In this document: in pieces, positions 54,806 through 64,000 of the stretch
Layout: the number at the start of each line of letters is the position of its first letter
Numbering within the stretch: the first letter of the stretch is position 1
Assembly: GCF_001969265.1 (NCBI RefSeq)
Contig: NZ_CP019304.1
Span: 248,001 to 312,000, forward strand
Reading direction: 5' to 3'
DNA: 64,000 nt
Source: Arthrobacter sp. QXT-31
GTDB taxonomy: Bacteria > Actinomycetota > Actinomycetes > Actinomycetales > Micrococcaceae
Notes under the pieces: model-generated
Databases searched by the model: none
Told to the model about the DNA's origin: nothing
What the model saw: the letters and a program-made list of their open reading frames with translations, nothing else
Made by a program: the position numbers and the translations under genes

Positions 54806-56382
54806 CAGGAGTTTGCCTCTTCCACCGGGCCGGGGGTGTTCACCGAATCGGGCGTGATGTTGTGCAGCGAACCGGCGGTATGGACCGCACGCAGCGGGGC
54901 CGCTGCCTTGTTGACGGTTTCCTGCGCCTCGGCCGGGTTGCTGGAGTCCGCCACGATGCCGCCGCCGGCCTGGACGTATGCGCGTCCCTCGCGCAGGAGC
55001 GCGGAACGGATAGCGATGGCCATGTCCATGTCACCGGCGAAGTCGAGATAGCCCACCACCCCGCCGTAGATGCCGCGCCGGTGCGGCTCGAGCTCATCGA
55101 GCAGACGCAGGGCGCGGGGCTTGGGGGCGCCGGAGAGGGTTCCGGCCGGGAAGGTGGCTTTAAGGACGTCGTAAGCCTTGGCCGTGGGGGCCAGGCGTCC
55201 GACGACGGTGGAGACCAGGTGCATGATGTGGCTGAACCGCTCCACCTCCATGAACTGGGTGACATCCACAGAGCCGGCCACGCATACCTTTGAGAGGTCG
55301 TTCCGGGAGAGGTCCACCAGCATGAGGTGCTCGGCGCGTTCCTTCTGGTCCGCGAGGAGTTCCTCGGCCAGCGCCTTGTCCGCGTCCACGGTCTTGCCGC
55401 GGGGCCGCGACCCGGCGATGGGGTGCGTGATGACGTCCTCGCCGGTGACGGTCACCAGCGCCTCCGGCGAGGACCCGACGATCGAGTACTCGCGGCCGGC
55501 GGCATCCTCGAGGCTGAAGATGTACATGTAGGGGCTCGGGTTGGTGTTGCGCAGCACCCGGTAGACATCCAGCGGCGACGCCCCGCACTCCATCTCGAAG
55601 CGGCGCGAGATGACCACCTGGAAGACTTCGCCGTCCACGATCGCCTCCTTGCCGCGGTCGAGGGCAGCGAGGTACTCGGGTTCGTGCCAGCGTTCCTGGA
55701 CGCTGGCGGCAAAATCGAGGGCGGCCGGTTCCAGCACGGACACCGGCTGGAGCACCGGGGTGCTGATGCGCGCCAGCAGTTCCTTCACACGCGCGACGGC
55801 GTCATGCCAGGCTTCGTCGACCCGCTCGGAGCTGTTGTCGAAGTTGATGGCGTTGGCTATCAGCAGCACCGTGCCGTCCATGTTGTCGTGGACGGCCATG
55901 TCGGTGACGAGGTTCAGTGCCAGTTCGGGAAGCTGCAGGTCGTCCTCGGGCGGGCTGGTCAGCTTTTCCCAGTGTCGGACCGTTTCCCAGCCCAGGAATC
56001 CCACCAAGCCGGAGGTGAAGGGCGGGAGCCCGTCGAACCGGTCGGTTCGCAGCGCCTCGATGGTGTCGCGGATGGCGTCAACAGGGTTTCCGTCCACTGG
56101 CACACCCGCCGGCGGCTCACCCAGCCAGTGCGCTTCTCCGTCCTTGGTGGTCAGTGTGGCGCGGGACCGCGAACCGATGAACGAGTAGCGGGACCAGGCA
56201 CCGCCGACAGCCGCCGACTCCATGAGGAAGGTGCCCGGCTGGCCCTGCGCCAGCTTCCGGTACAGCCCGATCGGTGTTTCAGCATCCGCCAGCACCTTCA
56301 GCCGGACAGGGATGACCCGGCTGTGGGCGGCGAGTTCCCGGAATTCTTCCAGGCCAGGGCTGATGATTCCGAGGTCCTGCAT
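54805..56382 (-). CDS. trpE: Anthranilate synthase component I
   Basis: A 525-residue enzyme turning chorismate into anthranilate. Seen: the N-terminal feedback region with LESAAVGGAWSRYSFIG-like FLMESAAVGGAWSRYSFIG, the chorismate-binding core EVFQVVISRRFEMECGASPL, HPIAGSRPRGKT and AGGGIVADSSNPAEAQET. It is followed by the operon to lgt. trpG and trpD are not in this cluster, as usual in the group. Confidence 0.96.
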   Translation of the reverse strand: MQDLGIISPGLEEFRELAAHSRVIPVRLKVLADAETPIGLYRKLAQGQPGTFLMESAAVGGAWSRYSFIGSRSRATLTTKDGEAHWLGEPPAGVPVDGNPVDAIRDTIEALRTDRFDGLPPFTSGLVGFLGWETVRHWEKLTSPPEDDLQLPELALNLVTDMAVHDNMDGTVLLIANAINFDNSSERVDEAWHDAVARVKELLARISTPVLQPVSVLEPAALDFAASVQERWHEPEYLAALDRGKEAIVDGEVFQVVISRRFEMECGASPLDVYRVLRNTNPSPYMYIFSLEDAAGREYSIVGSSPEALVTVTGEDVITHPIAGSRPRGKTVDADKALAEELLADQKERAEHLMLVDLSRNDLSKVCVAGSVDVTQFMEVERFSHIMHLVSTVVGRLAPTAKAYDVLKATFPAGTLSGAPKPRALRLLDELEPHRRGIYGGVVGYLDFAGDMDMAIAIRSALLREGRAYVQAGGGIVADSSNPAEAQETVNKAAAPLRAVHTAGSLHNITPDSVNTPGPVEEANS

Positions 56383-56441
56383 CGCTATTGGTTCTCCGTC
56401 TGTTTTTGAGTGAAAGCCTGTTGGGTGGGTGAGGTGGGCCG

Positions 56442-56885
56442 CTAGTTGGCCGGACCTGCCACAACGTCGAAATCCCGGCCGTCAAAGCAGGTGCGTGTAC
56501 CGGTGTGGCATGCTGCGCCCACCTGGTCCACCCGCACAAGGAGGGCGTCGCCGTCGCAGTCCAGGGCAACCGACTTGACCCACTGCACGTGGCCGGACGT
56601 ATCACCCTTGCGCCAATACTCCTGACGGGAGCGTGAGTAGAACGTCACGCGGCCGGTGGTCATGGTCCGGTTCAGGGCCTCGTCATCCATCCAGCCCAGC
56701 ATGAGGACCTCGTTGGTGTCGAACTGCTGCACGATGGCAGCCACGAGTCCGGCGCCGTCCCGCTTCAGCGCCGAGGCAATCTCGGCCGGCAGGGGGCTCC
56801 CCGGCAAAGGGCTCTGACCGGCGTCGGAGGAAGGGGCGCCGGCAGTTGCGGCGGTGGCGGGGCTGGGGGCGGGCTGCTCAGACAT
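56442..56885 (-). CDS. hisI: Phosphoribosyl-AMP cyclohydrolase
   Basis: A 147-residue enzyme of histidine synthesis. Seen: [32 protein letters not shown], the metal site [20 protein letters not shown] and CF. The first 45 residues (Pro/Ala/Ser-rich) are a non-conserved extension; ATG 56885 is chosen, with ATGs at 56906 and 56924 in frame. It lies 59 bp before trpE and may share its promoter. Confidence 0.94.
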   Translation of the reverse strand: MSEQPAPSPATAATAGAPSSDAGQSPLPGSPLPAEIASALKRDGAGLVAAIVQQFDTNEVLMLGWMDDEALNRTMTTGRVTFYSRSRQEYWRKGDTSGHVQWVKSVALDCDGDALLVRVDQVGAACHTGTRTCFDGRDFDVVAGPAN

Positions 56886-56929
56886 CACGTCAAGTCTAGT
56901 GCCCATCCCGGGACGCTGGCACAAGCACG

Positions 56930-56961
56930 GGCCCGCAGGGGCTCTGAGGCACCTGCGGGCC
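56930..56961 (-). terminator. Hairpin after the secreted-protein gene
   Basis: GGCCCGCAGG and CCTGCGGGCC form a 10-bp stem with a 12-nt loop, 46 bp past the stop at 57008. Confidence 0.7.
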
Positions 56962-57007
56962 GTGCGGTGATCTGAATAAAGCCGTGATCTGAATGAAAAG
57001 GAACCCG

Positions 57008-57748
57008 TCAGGAAGCGGAACGCTTCACCACGATGTCGTCGATGTAGCTGTCACCCATCTGGCGCCCGTGCTCTGCGCCGAACTGGACCCTGCTCAGGAC
57101 CGTGGCGGGCAGATTCACCGTCCTGTTGAAAACCTGGACAGTCCCAAACCAGATCTGAACCGTGGACCGGGGGCCGTCAGCGCGGACCTGCATCCTGATG
57201 CGCTGCCACGTGTTCAGCGGCACGCTGGCGTTCTGGAGCTTGACATAGGTTACCGAGCCGCCGGGGTTGGCGGTCCGCAGCCACAGCTGTCCGTTGGCGT
57301 TGTTGCGGAAGACATCGGCCACGCGCGTCGTACCTGAGAAGAACCGGACGTAGGGAACATTGTTGCCGGCAAGGCCGCCGGTGGTGATGTTTACCCAGGC
57401 GTCCGTGCTGGCCCGCTTGGTCCCCGCGGGCAGCGCCAGCCGCATGTTCGCCACCGAGCCTGCTGTGTCCGTGGCCCGGATCCGAACAGAACATGTTCCG
57501 GAGTGCGCCTTGGGGCTGAACACCGCCACGGTTCCGGTCCCTGCAGTGCTCTTTACAAAGGGCGACAGGGTGTTTCCCTCGAAGTTGGTCGCCGTGACGA
57601 GCGTCCCGGTGAAGGTGGTGCTGGCCGGTGCCGCGAGGCCCGTCCGGCACGTTGCCGCCATGGCGGCGTTCGCGGAACCGAAGATCAGACTGCCCGATAC
57701 AAGCAGCCCCAGGCTGCCCAGTGTGCCAAATTTCCTTAGAGTGCTCAT
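57008..57748 (-). CDS. Secreted concanavalin-like (LamG-type) protein
   Basis: A 246-residue protein with a signal peptide (basic MSTLRKFG, hydrophobic core to about 24, cleavage near ANAAMAA). The mature part is beta-rich: [46 protein letters not shown]-like [15 protein letters not shown] and YIDDIVVKR at the end, the pattern of polysaccharide-lyase/LamG jelly-roll domains. No catalytic residue can be assigned; it may bind sugars on the surface. Single gene, ended by the hairpin at 56930. Confidence 0.75.
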   Translation of the reverse strand: MSTLRKFGTLGSLGLLVSGSLIFGSANAAMAATCRTGLAAPASTTFTGTLVTATNFEGNTLSPFVKSTAGTGTVAVFSPKAHSGTCSVRIRATDTAGSVANMRLALPAGTKRASTDAWVNITTGGLAGNNVPYVRFFSGTTRVADVFRNNANGQLWLRTANPGGSVTYVKLQNASVPLNTWQRIRMQVRADGPRSTVQIWFGTVQVFNRTVNLPATVLSRVQFGAEHGRQMGDSYIDDIVVKRSAS

Positions 57749-58006
57749 AGCAATTCCTCACGCTACAGATGGAGTTTTCTTATTCGCTCCACTGCAGCCT
57801 TCCGTTCACTCCCGGAAGCAGACCAAAAGCGTCTGATGGTGCGCTGGAGCCCAGTTTGCGTGTGCACTCCCCCTGCAAATACTTAGAGCGCCAGCTTGGA
57901 AAAAACTTGGGAATTCTTGAAGGGTCCCCCGTTTCGGGCAGGGCACAAATTCACGGACATCAACAGACTGCGCAACTGCACCGGGGACGTGCTAGTTTTC
58001 CAAGTG

Positions 58007-58651
58007 ATGCATTTCGTCGATCCGTCCCGAGAAGTCCTGGCCGAGACCCTGCTGGCGGCCGGTCCTGACTCCCCCACGCTCTGCAAGGGCTGGAAGACCA
58101 GGGACCTCGCAGCGCACCTGTACCTGCGTGAGCGGAAGGCCGCCGTCGGGCTGGGCCTGATCATCAAGAGCCTGTCCAAGGCCTCGGACAAGGCAACCGC
58201 CCGCCTGGCGGGAAAACTCACCACGGCCGACGACTATGCCAAACTCGTGAACTCTTTCCGTGCAGGACCGCCAGCGCTGTCCCCCATGAAGATCAAGGCG
58301 CTGGATGAGAGCTCCAACCTGATCGAATACTTCGTCCACACCGAGGATGTCCGCCGGGCCGTTGACCGCTGGGCGCCCCGGGCCCTCGACGAGGAATACT
58401 CGGACGCCCTGTGGGATGAACTGGTCAAGCGGGCAGCTATCCTCTACCGCGGCGTGGACCTGGGCATCGTCCTGGTCAGCCCCTCCGGCCCCCGGCACGT
58501 CGCCAAGCGCGCACCGGTCTCCGTAGCCATCGTCGGCGAACCCGGCGAACTGCTGATGCACGCCCACGGCCGCACGCGCCACGCGCTGGTCACCTTCGAA
58601 GGCCAGCCGGATGCCGTCGCCCTCCTCCAGTCAGCCGAAGTCGGGCTCTAG
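58007..58651 (+). CDS. TIGR03085-like metal-binding (DinB/MDMPI-like) protein
   Basis: A 214-residue protein starting MHFVDPSREVLAETL. PDSPTLCKGWKTRDLAAHLY contains the first metal-type His, and SNLIEYFVHTEDVRRA the second region, as in actinobacterial maleylpyruvate isomerase-like proteins of TIGR03085. They may be mycothiol- or bacillithiol-type transferases; substrate unknown. ATG 58007 was preferred to a GTG one codon earlier. Confidence 0.85.
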   Translation: MHFVDPSREVLAETLLAAGPDSPTLCKGWKTRDLAAHLYLRERKAAVGLGLIIKSLSKASDKATARLAGKLTTADDYAKLVNSFRAGPPALSPMKIKALDESSNLIEYFVHTEDVRRAVDRWAPRALDEEYSDALWDELVKRAAILYRGVDLGIVLVSPSGPRHVAKRAPVSVAIVGEPGELLMHAHGRTRHALVTFEGQPDAVALLQSAEVGL

Positions 58652-58715
58652 AGACTGGGCCCACGCCCGCAGGGTTCCCTGCCCGAGCTTGCGAGGGATA
58701 GGGAGCGGGTGGGGA

Positions 58716-59492
58716 TTAGCGGACCTCGAAGCCGGCGTCGCGGATTGCCGTCTTGACCTGAGCCATCATGTCGTCCGGGCCCCAGTGGAAGATCGAAGCG
58801 GCAAGCACCGCGTCTGCTCCTGCCTGCACAGCGGGCGGGAAGTGCGCGGGCTCGCCCGCGCCGCCGGAAGCGATAATCGGAACCTTGACGGCGGCGCGGA
58901 CCAGCCGGATGAGCTCAAGGTCGAAGCCGTCCTTGGTGCCGTCGGCGTCGATGGAGTTCAGCAGGATCTCACCCACACCGCGGTCCGCTGCTTCCTTAGC
59001 CCAGGCGATCGCGTCGATCCCGGTGCCCTGCCGGCCACCGTGGGTGGTCACCTCAAAGCCCGACGGCGTGGGCTCGGATCCGGGACGGGTGCGCCTGGCG
59101 TCCACGGACAGCACCAGCACCTGGGAACCGAAGTGCCGGGTGATTTCGTCGATGACATCGGGGCGGGCCACAGCTGCAGTGTTGATGGAGGCCTTGTCGG
59201 CTCCAAACCGCAGCAGCTTGTCCACCTCCGCAACGCCGCGGACGCCGCCGCCGACCGTGAGTGGAATGAACACTTCCTCGGCGGTGCGCCGGACGACGTC
59301 GAACGTCGTTTCCCGGTTGCCGGAGGAGGCGGTCACATCGAGGAAGGTGAGTTCGTCGGCGCCGGCGTTGTCGTAGCGGTGCGCCAACTCAACGGGATCA
59401 CCGGCATCGCGGAGGCCCTCGAAATTGACGCCCTTGACCACGCGGCCGGCGTCCACGTCCAGGCAGGGGATAACGCGGACGGATACAGCCAT
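58716..59492 (-). CDS. hisF: Imidazole glycerol phosphate synthase cyclase subunit
   Basis: A 258-residue TIM barrel that uses ammonia from HisH. Seen: [18 protein letters not shown] (catalytic Asp), [31 protein letters not shown] (second Asp) and [18 protein letters not shown]. Downstream of hisG on the same strand. Confidence 0.96.
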   Translation of the reverse strand: MAVSVRVIPCLDVDAGRVVKGVNFEGLRDAGDPVELAHRYDNAGADELTFLDVTASSGNRETTFDVVRRTAEEVFIPLTVGGGVRGVAEVDKLLRFGADKASINTAAVARPDVIDEITRHFGSQVLVLSVDARRTRPGSEPTPSGFEVTTHGGRQGTGIDAIAWAKEAADRGVGEILLNSIDADGTKDGFDLELIRLVRAAVKVPIIASGGAGEPAHFPPAVQAGADAVLAASIFHWGPDDMMAQVKTAIRDAGFEVR

Positions 59493-59537
59493 GACTTCTC
59501 CTGTTGTACTGCTGGGGGTGTGCTGAGGGAAACCGGG

Positions 59538-60398
59538 TCAGATCCGGCAGGCGTGGATGCTGCTGACCAGGATGGCGCGGGCGCCGAGGTCGTACAGCTC
59601 GTCCATGATCCGGTTGGTTTCCTTCTTGGGCACCATGGAGCGCACGGCCACCCAGTCCGAATCGCGCAGCGGCGAGACGGTGGGTGATTCCAGGCCGGGA
59701 GTGAGGCCGGCGGCCTGCTCCACGAGTTCCTTGCGGATGTCGTAGTCCATGAGCACGTACTGCCGCGCCACCAGGACGCCCTGCAGGCGGCGGATCAGGA
59801 CGTCGATCTCCTTGGCCGTGCCGTTGGCAGCGCCGCCCTCGCCGGTGCGGCGGATGAGGACAGCCTCGGACTTGAGGATGGGGTCACCGAAGATTTCCAT
59901 GCCGGCGGCCTTGAGGGTGTTGCCGGTCTCGACGACGTCGGCAATGGCGTCCGCCACGCCGAGGCGTACGGAGGATTCCACGGCGCCGTCCAGCCGGACC
60001 ACCTTCGCCTTGATGCCGCGTTCCGCGAGATAGTCGCGCAGGAGCCCGTCGTAGCTGGTGGCGAGTCGCTTGCCCTCGAGTTCCTCCACGGTGCTGAAGT
60101 CGCCGACCGGGCCGGCGAAGCGGAATGTTGAGCCGGCAAACCCGAGCGGAAGCAGTTCCTCTGCCTCCACCTGTGCGTCCAGCAGGAGGTCACGGCCGGT
60201 GATGCCGACGTCGAGCGTTCCCTGCCCGACGTACACGGCGATGTCCCGCGGGCGGAGGAAGAAGAACTCGATGTCGTTGTCCGGATCCACCATGACCAGT
60301 TCACGGTTGTCCCGGCGCTGGCGGTAGCCCGCCTCGGACAGCATGGCGGAGGCGGCTTCGGACAGGGATCCCTTGTTGGGTACGGCTACACGCAGCAT
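59538..60398 (-). CDS. hisG: ATP phosphoribosyltransferase
   Basis: A 286-residue enzyme, the first step of histidine synthesis. Long form: [13 protein letters not shown] at the start, [52 protein letters not shown] and the C-terminal regulatory ACT-like domain with [20 protein letters not shown]. Overall typical of actinobacteria and feedback-inhibited by His. Confidence 0.96.
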   Translation of the reverse strand: MLRVAVPNKGSLSEAASAMLSEAGYRQRRDNRELVMVDPDNDIEFFFLRPRDIAVYVGQGTLDVGITGRDLLLDAQVEAEELLPLGFAGSTFRFAGPVGDFSTVEELEGKRLATSYDGLLRDYLAERGIKAKVVRLDGAVESSVRLGVADAIADVVETGNTLKAAGMEIFGDPILKSEAVLIRRTGEGGAANGTAKEIDVLIRRLQGVLVARQYVLMDYDIRKELVEQAAGLTPGLESPTVSPLRDSDWVAVRSMVPKKETNRIMDELYDLGARAILVSSIHACRI

Positions 60399-60456
60399 TA
60401 GGAGGTCTTTCTGGTTTGGAAGGGTGGGTCAGTCAAGCGGGGCCACGCAGAGGCGG

Positions 60457-60720
60457 CTAGAGATGCTTGTAGACGTCTTCCAGGCTGAGGCCTTTGGCGA
60501 GCATCAGGACCTGCAGGTGGTACAGGAGCTGCGAGATCTCTTCGGCCGCGGCCTCGTCGGATTCATACTCGGCTGCCATCCAGACTTCGGCCGCTTCCTC
60601 CACGACCTTCTTGCCGATGCCGTGGATTCCCGAGTCCAGTTCGGCGACGGTCCGGGAGCCTTCGGGGCGGGTCGCTGCCTTCTCGCTCAGTTCGGCGAAC
60701 AGCGTCTCGAAATTCTTCAC
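60457..60720 (-). CDS. hisE: Phosphoribosyl-ATP pyrophosphatase
   Basis: An 87-residue all-helical enzyme, second step of histidine synthesis: [20 protein letters not shown] and [20 protein letters not shown] match the MazG-like active site with its Glu cluster. First gene of hisE-hisG-hisF. Confidence 0.95.
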   Translation of the reverse strand: MKNFETLFAELSEKAATRPEGSRTVAELDSGIHGIGKKVVEEAAEVWMAAEYESDEAAAEEISQLLYHLQVLMLAKGLSLEDVYKHL

Positions 60721-60855
60721 GCCCTCCAGCCTACTTGCTCCGGGCAGGGGCCCGCGTGTCGGGCAGTTCCATGACGGCGGGGATGTGAGCGATTACACAC
60801 GGAGTGTGCTTGCGCCCGCATCCCCGCACGTGCCCTGGAACTGGGGAAATACGTT

Positions 60856-61356
<501 letters not shown>

Positions 61357-62058
61357 TCAGTCTTGTTCGTGTTCAAAAGTATCGGTGCCGGTGCGGGGAA
61401 GCCCCGCGGTCTCGGTGTCGAGGTTCAGCAGGTGGTCCATGCGGTCCTTCTTGGTCTGCAGGTACCGGAGGTTCTGTTCCCGGGACGGCACCTCGGTGGG
61501 CACCATCTCGACGACCCTTACGCCGGCCGTAGCCAGGCGGTTCTGCTTGTCCGGGTTGTTGCTCAGCAGCCGGATCTCATGCAGGCCCATCTCGGCCAGA
61601 ATCTGCGCCGCTGCCTTGTAGCAGCGGGCGTCGACGGGCAGTCCGAGCTGTTCGTTGGCCTCGACGGTGTCGAACCCGGCCTCCTGCAGGGCGTACGCCT
61701 TGATCTTGTTGGCCAGCCCGATGCCGCGGCCTTCCTGGCCGCGGAGGTACAGCAGCGTGCCGCCGTTCTCGGCGATCAGCTCCAGGGCGTAGGCGAGCTG
61801 TTCGCCGCAGTCACACCGGTAGGAGCCGAACACATCGCCGGTGAGGCATTCCGAATGCAGGCGCACGAGGGGCGCCTTGCCGTCCTTGGGAGGATTCGGG
61901 GAGCTGACCGCCAGGTGCTCGGCGCCGGTCACCAGATCGGTCCAGGCCTGGGTCACGAAATCACCGAATGCCGTGGGCAGCTGGACCACGGGCCCGCAGC
62001 TCACCGGATGCGGCTGCCGTCCGTTGCTGCTCGGTTCCGCTGCTTGAGGTGCCGTCAT
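61357..62058 (-). CDS. ribA: GTP cyclohydrolase II
   Basis: A 233-residue enzyme opening GTP for riboflavin synthesis. Zinc site [20 protein letters not shown], then [20 protein letters not shown] and [17 protein letters not shown], then LLSNNPDK. It is a separate protein, starting in an ATGA overlap with ribB, whereas many actinobacteria fuse the two as RibBA. Confidence 0.95.
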   Translation of the reverse strand: MTAPQAAEPSSNGRQPHPVSCGPVVQLPTAFGDFVTQAWTDLVTGAEHLAVSSPNPPKDGKAPLVRLHSECLTGDVFGSYRCDCGEQLAYALELIAENGGTLLYLRGQEGRGIGLANKIKAYALQEAGFDTVEANEQLGLPVDARCYKAAAQILAEMGLHEIRLLSNNPDKQNRLATAGVRVVEMVPTEVPSREQNLRYLQTKKDRMDHLLNLDTETAGLPRTGTDTFEHEQD

Positions 62059-62819
62059 CGTGTTTCCCCTTCTCCGGCCGGACTGACTTCCAAAGTGCTC
62101 TCCTGTGAAGATACACGGTTGCCAGCTCCCAGATAGGCAACCAGGTCCTCAATGGAGATCAGGGGGCAGCCATGCTCGGCAGCGAAAACCCGGAGGCCGT
62201 CCAGCCGCATCATCTCCCCGTCGTCGTATACAACCTCGGCAATCACGCCCACCGGCTCCAGGCCGGCAAGCCGGCAGAGGTCGACGGCCGCTTCGGTGTG
62301 GCCGGGGCGTTCACGCACTCCCCCATTAACGGCCCGCAGCGGGAAAATATGCCCGGGGCGGGTCAGGGTCTCCGGACCGCTGTGGGGATCGGCGATGATG
62401 CGGGCCGTGAGGGCCCGGTCCGTGGCCGAGATGCCGGTGCTCACGCCGGTGGCGGCGTCGCAGGACACGGTGTAGGCAGTGCCCTTCGCGTCCTGGTTGA
62501 CCTCCACCATGGGCGGCAGTTCCAGCGCGTCGGCCCGGGCGCCGTCGAGCGGCACGCAGATGACGCCGGAGCTGTACCGGATGGTCCAGCCCATGAGCGC
62601 CGGTGTGGCGTGCTGGGCGGCGAAGATGATGTCGCCTTCGTTTTCCCGGTCCTCGTTGTCCACCACCAGCACCGGACGGCCGGCCGCCATGGCGCGGACA
62701 GCGTCCTCAATCGAGTCCAGCGTCATCGTGCCGGAGGTGACGTCGCCGGAAATCGCCGCGTCGAGTTTTGGCGCGCCGTCGAGATTTGGTGCGCCGTTCA
62801 GATTCAAGGTGCCGTTCAC
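62055..62819 (-). CDS. ribB: 3,4-dihydroxy-2-butanone 4-phosphate synthase
   Basis: A 254-residue enzyme making the four-carbon unit of riboflavin. Seen: [45 protein letters not shown] and [16 protein letters not shown]. The first 30 residues are a repeated Gly/Asn/Asp-rich extension ([20 protein letters not shown]). Overlaps ribE and ribA by 4 bp each. Confidence 0.95.
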   Translation of the reverse strand: MNGTLNLNGAPNLDGAPKLDAAISGDVTSGTMTLDSIEDAVRAMAAGRPVLVVDNEDRENEGDIIFAAQHATPALMGWTIRYSSGVICVPLDGARADALELPPMVEVNQDAKGTAYTVSCDAATGVSTGISATDRALTARIIADPHSGPETLTRPGHIFPLRAVNGGVRERPGHTEAAVDLCRLAGLEPVGVIAEVVYDDGEMMRLDGLRVFAAEHGCPLISIEDLVAYLGAGNRVSSQESTLEVSPAGEGETR

Positions 62820-63505
62820 CGCTGGACCTCCTGTGCTTTTGACACTGCAGCTGCTTCCGAAACTGCAGCACCTTCGATGCCGGCTGCCGGGCCTTCCGTG
62901 CGGAACGCGAGCAGCCGCTCTGTGTACTTTGCCAGCACATCCACCTCAAGGTTCACCCTGCTGCCGGCCGGCTTCGCGCCGAGGCCGGTCTCTGCAAGGG
63001 TGGTGGGGATGAGCCCCACCTCGAACCACGGCGCCGTCTCCGACGCCGGGCTGACTGCCGTGACGGTGAGGGAAACGCCGTCGATGGCGATGGAACCCTT
63101 TTCCGCGATGTAGCGTGCCAGGCGCTGGGGAACGCCGAACCGGAGCCGTTCCCAGTTCCCCTGCGGTTCGCGTTCGAGCAGTTCGCCGACGCCGTCCACG
63201 TGCCCTTGAACCACGTGGCCGTCAAGGCGTCCGCCGGCGGGGACGCAGCGTTCGAGGTTGACGGGGTCGCCCGCCGCAAGCTCGCCGATGGTGCTGCGGA
63301 TGAGGGTTTCGCCCATGACGTCGACGCTGAAGTCCTTGCCGTCGATGGCCGTGGCGGTCAGGCACACGCCGTTGACGGCGATCGAGCCGCCCAGCGGCAG
63401 CCCCTCCGCGGTGCCCGGGGCGTGCAGGCGCAGCGTTGCGCTCGTCTCCCCGTTCCGCTCCACGGACAGGACCTTCCCCTGTTCGGCGATAATTCCGGTG
63501 AACAT
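62816..63505 (-). CDS. ribE: Riboflavin synthase alpha chain
   Basis: A 229-residue enzyme with two lumazine-binding repeats: [34 protein letters not shown], then [20 protein letters not shown] and [15 protein letters not shown]. It forms riboflavin from two lumazines. The tail (about 205-229) is Ala/Glu-rich. Two bases separate it from ribD. Confidence 0.95.
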   Translation of the reverse strand: MFTGIIAEQGKVLSVERNGETSATLRLHAPGTAEGLPLGGSIAVNGVCLTATAIDGKDFSVDVMGETLIRSTIGELAAGDPVNLERCVPAGGRLDGHVVQGHVDGVGELLEREPQGNWERLRFGVPQRLARYIAEKGSIAIDGVSLTVTAVSPASETAPWFEVGLIPTTLAETGLGAKPAGSRVNLEVDVLAKYTERLLAFRTEGPAAGIEGAAVSEAAAVSKAQEVQR

Positions 63506-63508
63506 CAG

Positions 63509-64000
63509 TTAGCCTCCCATGGCTGTGCCCGCTGCTGTGCGGGCAGGTAGTGAATCGGTTGACGTAGCTTGCACCCCTGCGGCGTGTGCCGCCGGGGGCG
63601 GGTCTTGGGTTTGAGGCACCGTGGCTTCCTCCGGGAGCAGGTGCAGGCGGAGGTCCCTGCCGAGGAACTGGACCGCGCCGCCGGAGGCCCGGTCCCAGTC
63701 CCACCGCTGGGCGTCCTCCAGGGTTCCGATGCCGAGGCCGTTCAAAGCCGGCGTTCCGGAGCCCAGCAGCGTGGGGGCCAGGTAGACGATCAGCTCGTCC
63801 ACAAGGCCCTCGGCCAGGAAAGCGCTGAGGATCCTTGAGCCCCCCTCCACCATGACGTGCCGGGTGCCGGCGGCGAACAGCAGGTCGAGCGCCTCCCGCG
63901 GGTCACGGGTGGGCAGGTGCAGGACCTTGCCGTCATCGCCGCGGACGGCCGCGTCTTCCGGCACGTCGCGCAGTCCCATGACCGCGCGCAGCGGCTGCTT
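63509..64000 (-). CDS. ribD: Riboflavin deaminase/reductase, C-terminal part (cut by window edge)
   Basis: The 164 residues in the window continue past the right edge without a start. HVMVEGGSRILSAFLAEGLV, DELIVYLAPTLLGSG and LNGLGIG are from the reductase domain of RibD. A disordered Thr/Pro/Ala tail of about 35 residues follows. First known gene of the rib operon ribD-E-B-A-H. Any FMN riboswitch would lie right of the window. Confidence 0.93.
   Translation of the reverse strand, partial: KQPLRAVMGLRDVPEDAAVRGDDGKVLHLPTRDPREALDLLFAAGTRHVMVEGGSRILSAFLAEGLVDELIVYLAPTLLGSGTPALNGLGIGTLEDAQRWDWDRASGGAVQFLGRDLRLHLLPEEATVPQTQDPPPAAHAAGVQATSTDSLPARTAAGTAMGG

Noticed and set aside
60467-60478. TGTAGACGTCTT, resembling the GTAGAC palindrome
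   Set aside because: It lies at the 3' end of hisE, lacks the CC spacer and one arm is incomplete.
62055-62819. Frameshift splitting a fused RibBA
   Set aside because: Both proteins have full domains and ribA has its own ATGA-coupled start, so two genes are simpler.

Overview
The window is high-GC actinobacterial DNA, most like Arthrobacter/Pseudarthrobacter (Micrococcaceae). The evidence is the right-hand gene order (pdtaR, pyk, gltBD, lgt-trpABC-HGxxPAAW-trpE-hisI, hisF-hisG-hisE, ribH-A-B-E-D), frequent GTG starts, and TGATG/ATGA/GTGA gene overlaps. It has two halves that meet at a tRNA-Leu(CAA) gene at 40475-40556 (- strand).

Positions 1 to about 40.4 kb are an integrated conjugative or mobilizable element whose left end lies outside the window. 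Its tyrosine integrase (39256-40386) sits just beyond the 3' end of the tRNA-Leu gene, the usual arrangement for a tRNA-targeting integrase. Reading left to right: a DUF2236 / ImmA-IrrE / DUF6545 membrane cassette (229-2586); DUF4192, a six-repeat zinc-ribbon protein with a nuclease-like end, HIRAN and DUF4177 genes (2.9-6.8 kb); a zinc-finger/coiled-coil protein coupled to a MobF relaxase-helicase (7.5-11.6 kb); a 1188-residue SIR2 protein, probably anti-phage (12.5-16.1 kb); and a leftward transfer operon of a TrbL-like channel protein, SCO6880-like protein, VirB4-like ATPase, VirD4/TraG coupling protein, DUF4913, ArdC-like protein and SSB (16.3-25.0 kb). A VirB8/TcpC-like protein, an NlpC/P60 cell-wall hydrolase and a sigma factor follow at 33.9-36.7 kb, then regulators, excisionase-like HTH genes and the integrase.

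Between the two transfer blocks (about 25.6-33.9 kb) is a stress cargo. It holds three Hsp20 genes, a J-domain protein, an HspR-like MerR regulator, a double-domain universal stress protein, a PRC-barrel-like protein, a tRNA-Lys(UUU), small unknown proteins, and fused remnants of an FMN reductase and an ATP-dependent DNA ligase. A conserved box of 33-35 bp (GTGCTA, 3-5 nt, AATCT-N14-AGAT) stands in front of all three hsp20 genes, the tRNA-Lys and one unknown gene. This looks like a dedicated regulon and is the most novel feature of the window.

A second shared signal is the palindrome GTAGACCCGTCTAC, which precedes the ImmA/IrrE cassette (104-117) and recurs inside a perfect 15-bp-arm inverted repeat in the regulatory region at 38203-38234, beside an EspR-like XRE regulator.

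From 40.6 kb on the chromosome is ordinary: an ANTAR response regulator, pyruvate kinase, glutamate synthase, and tryptophan, histidine and riboflavin biosynthesis, all leftward except pdtaR and one TIGR03085-like gene. Functions are read from motifs and remembered family features; no database search was run.
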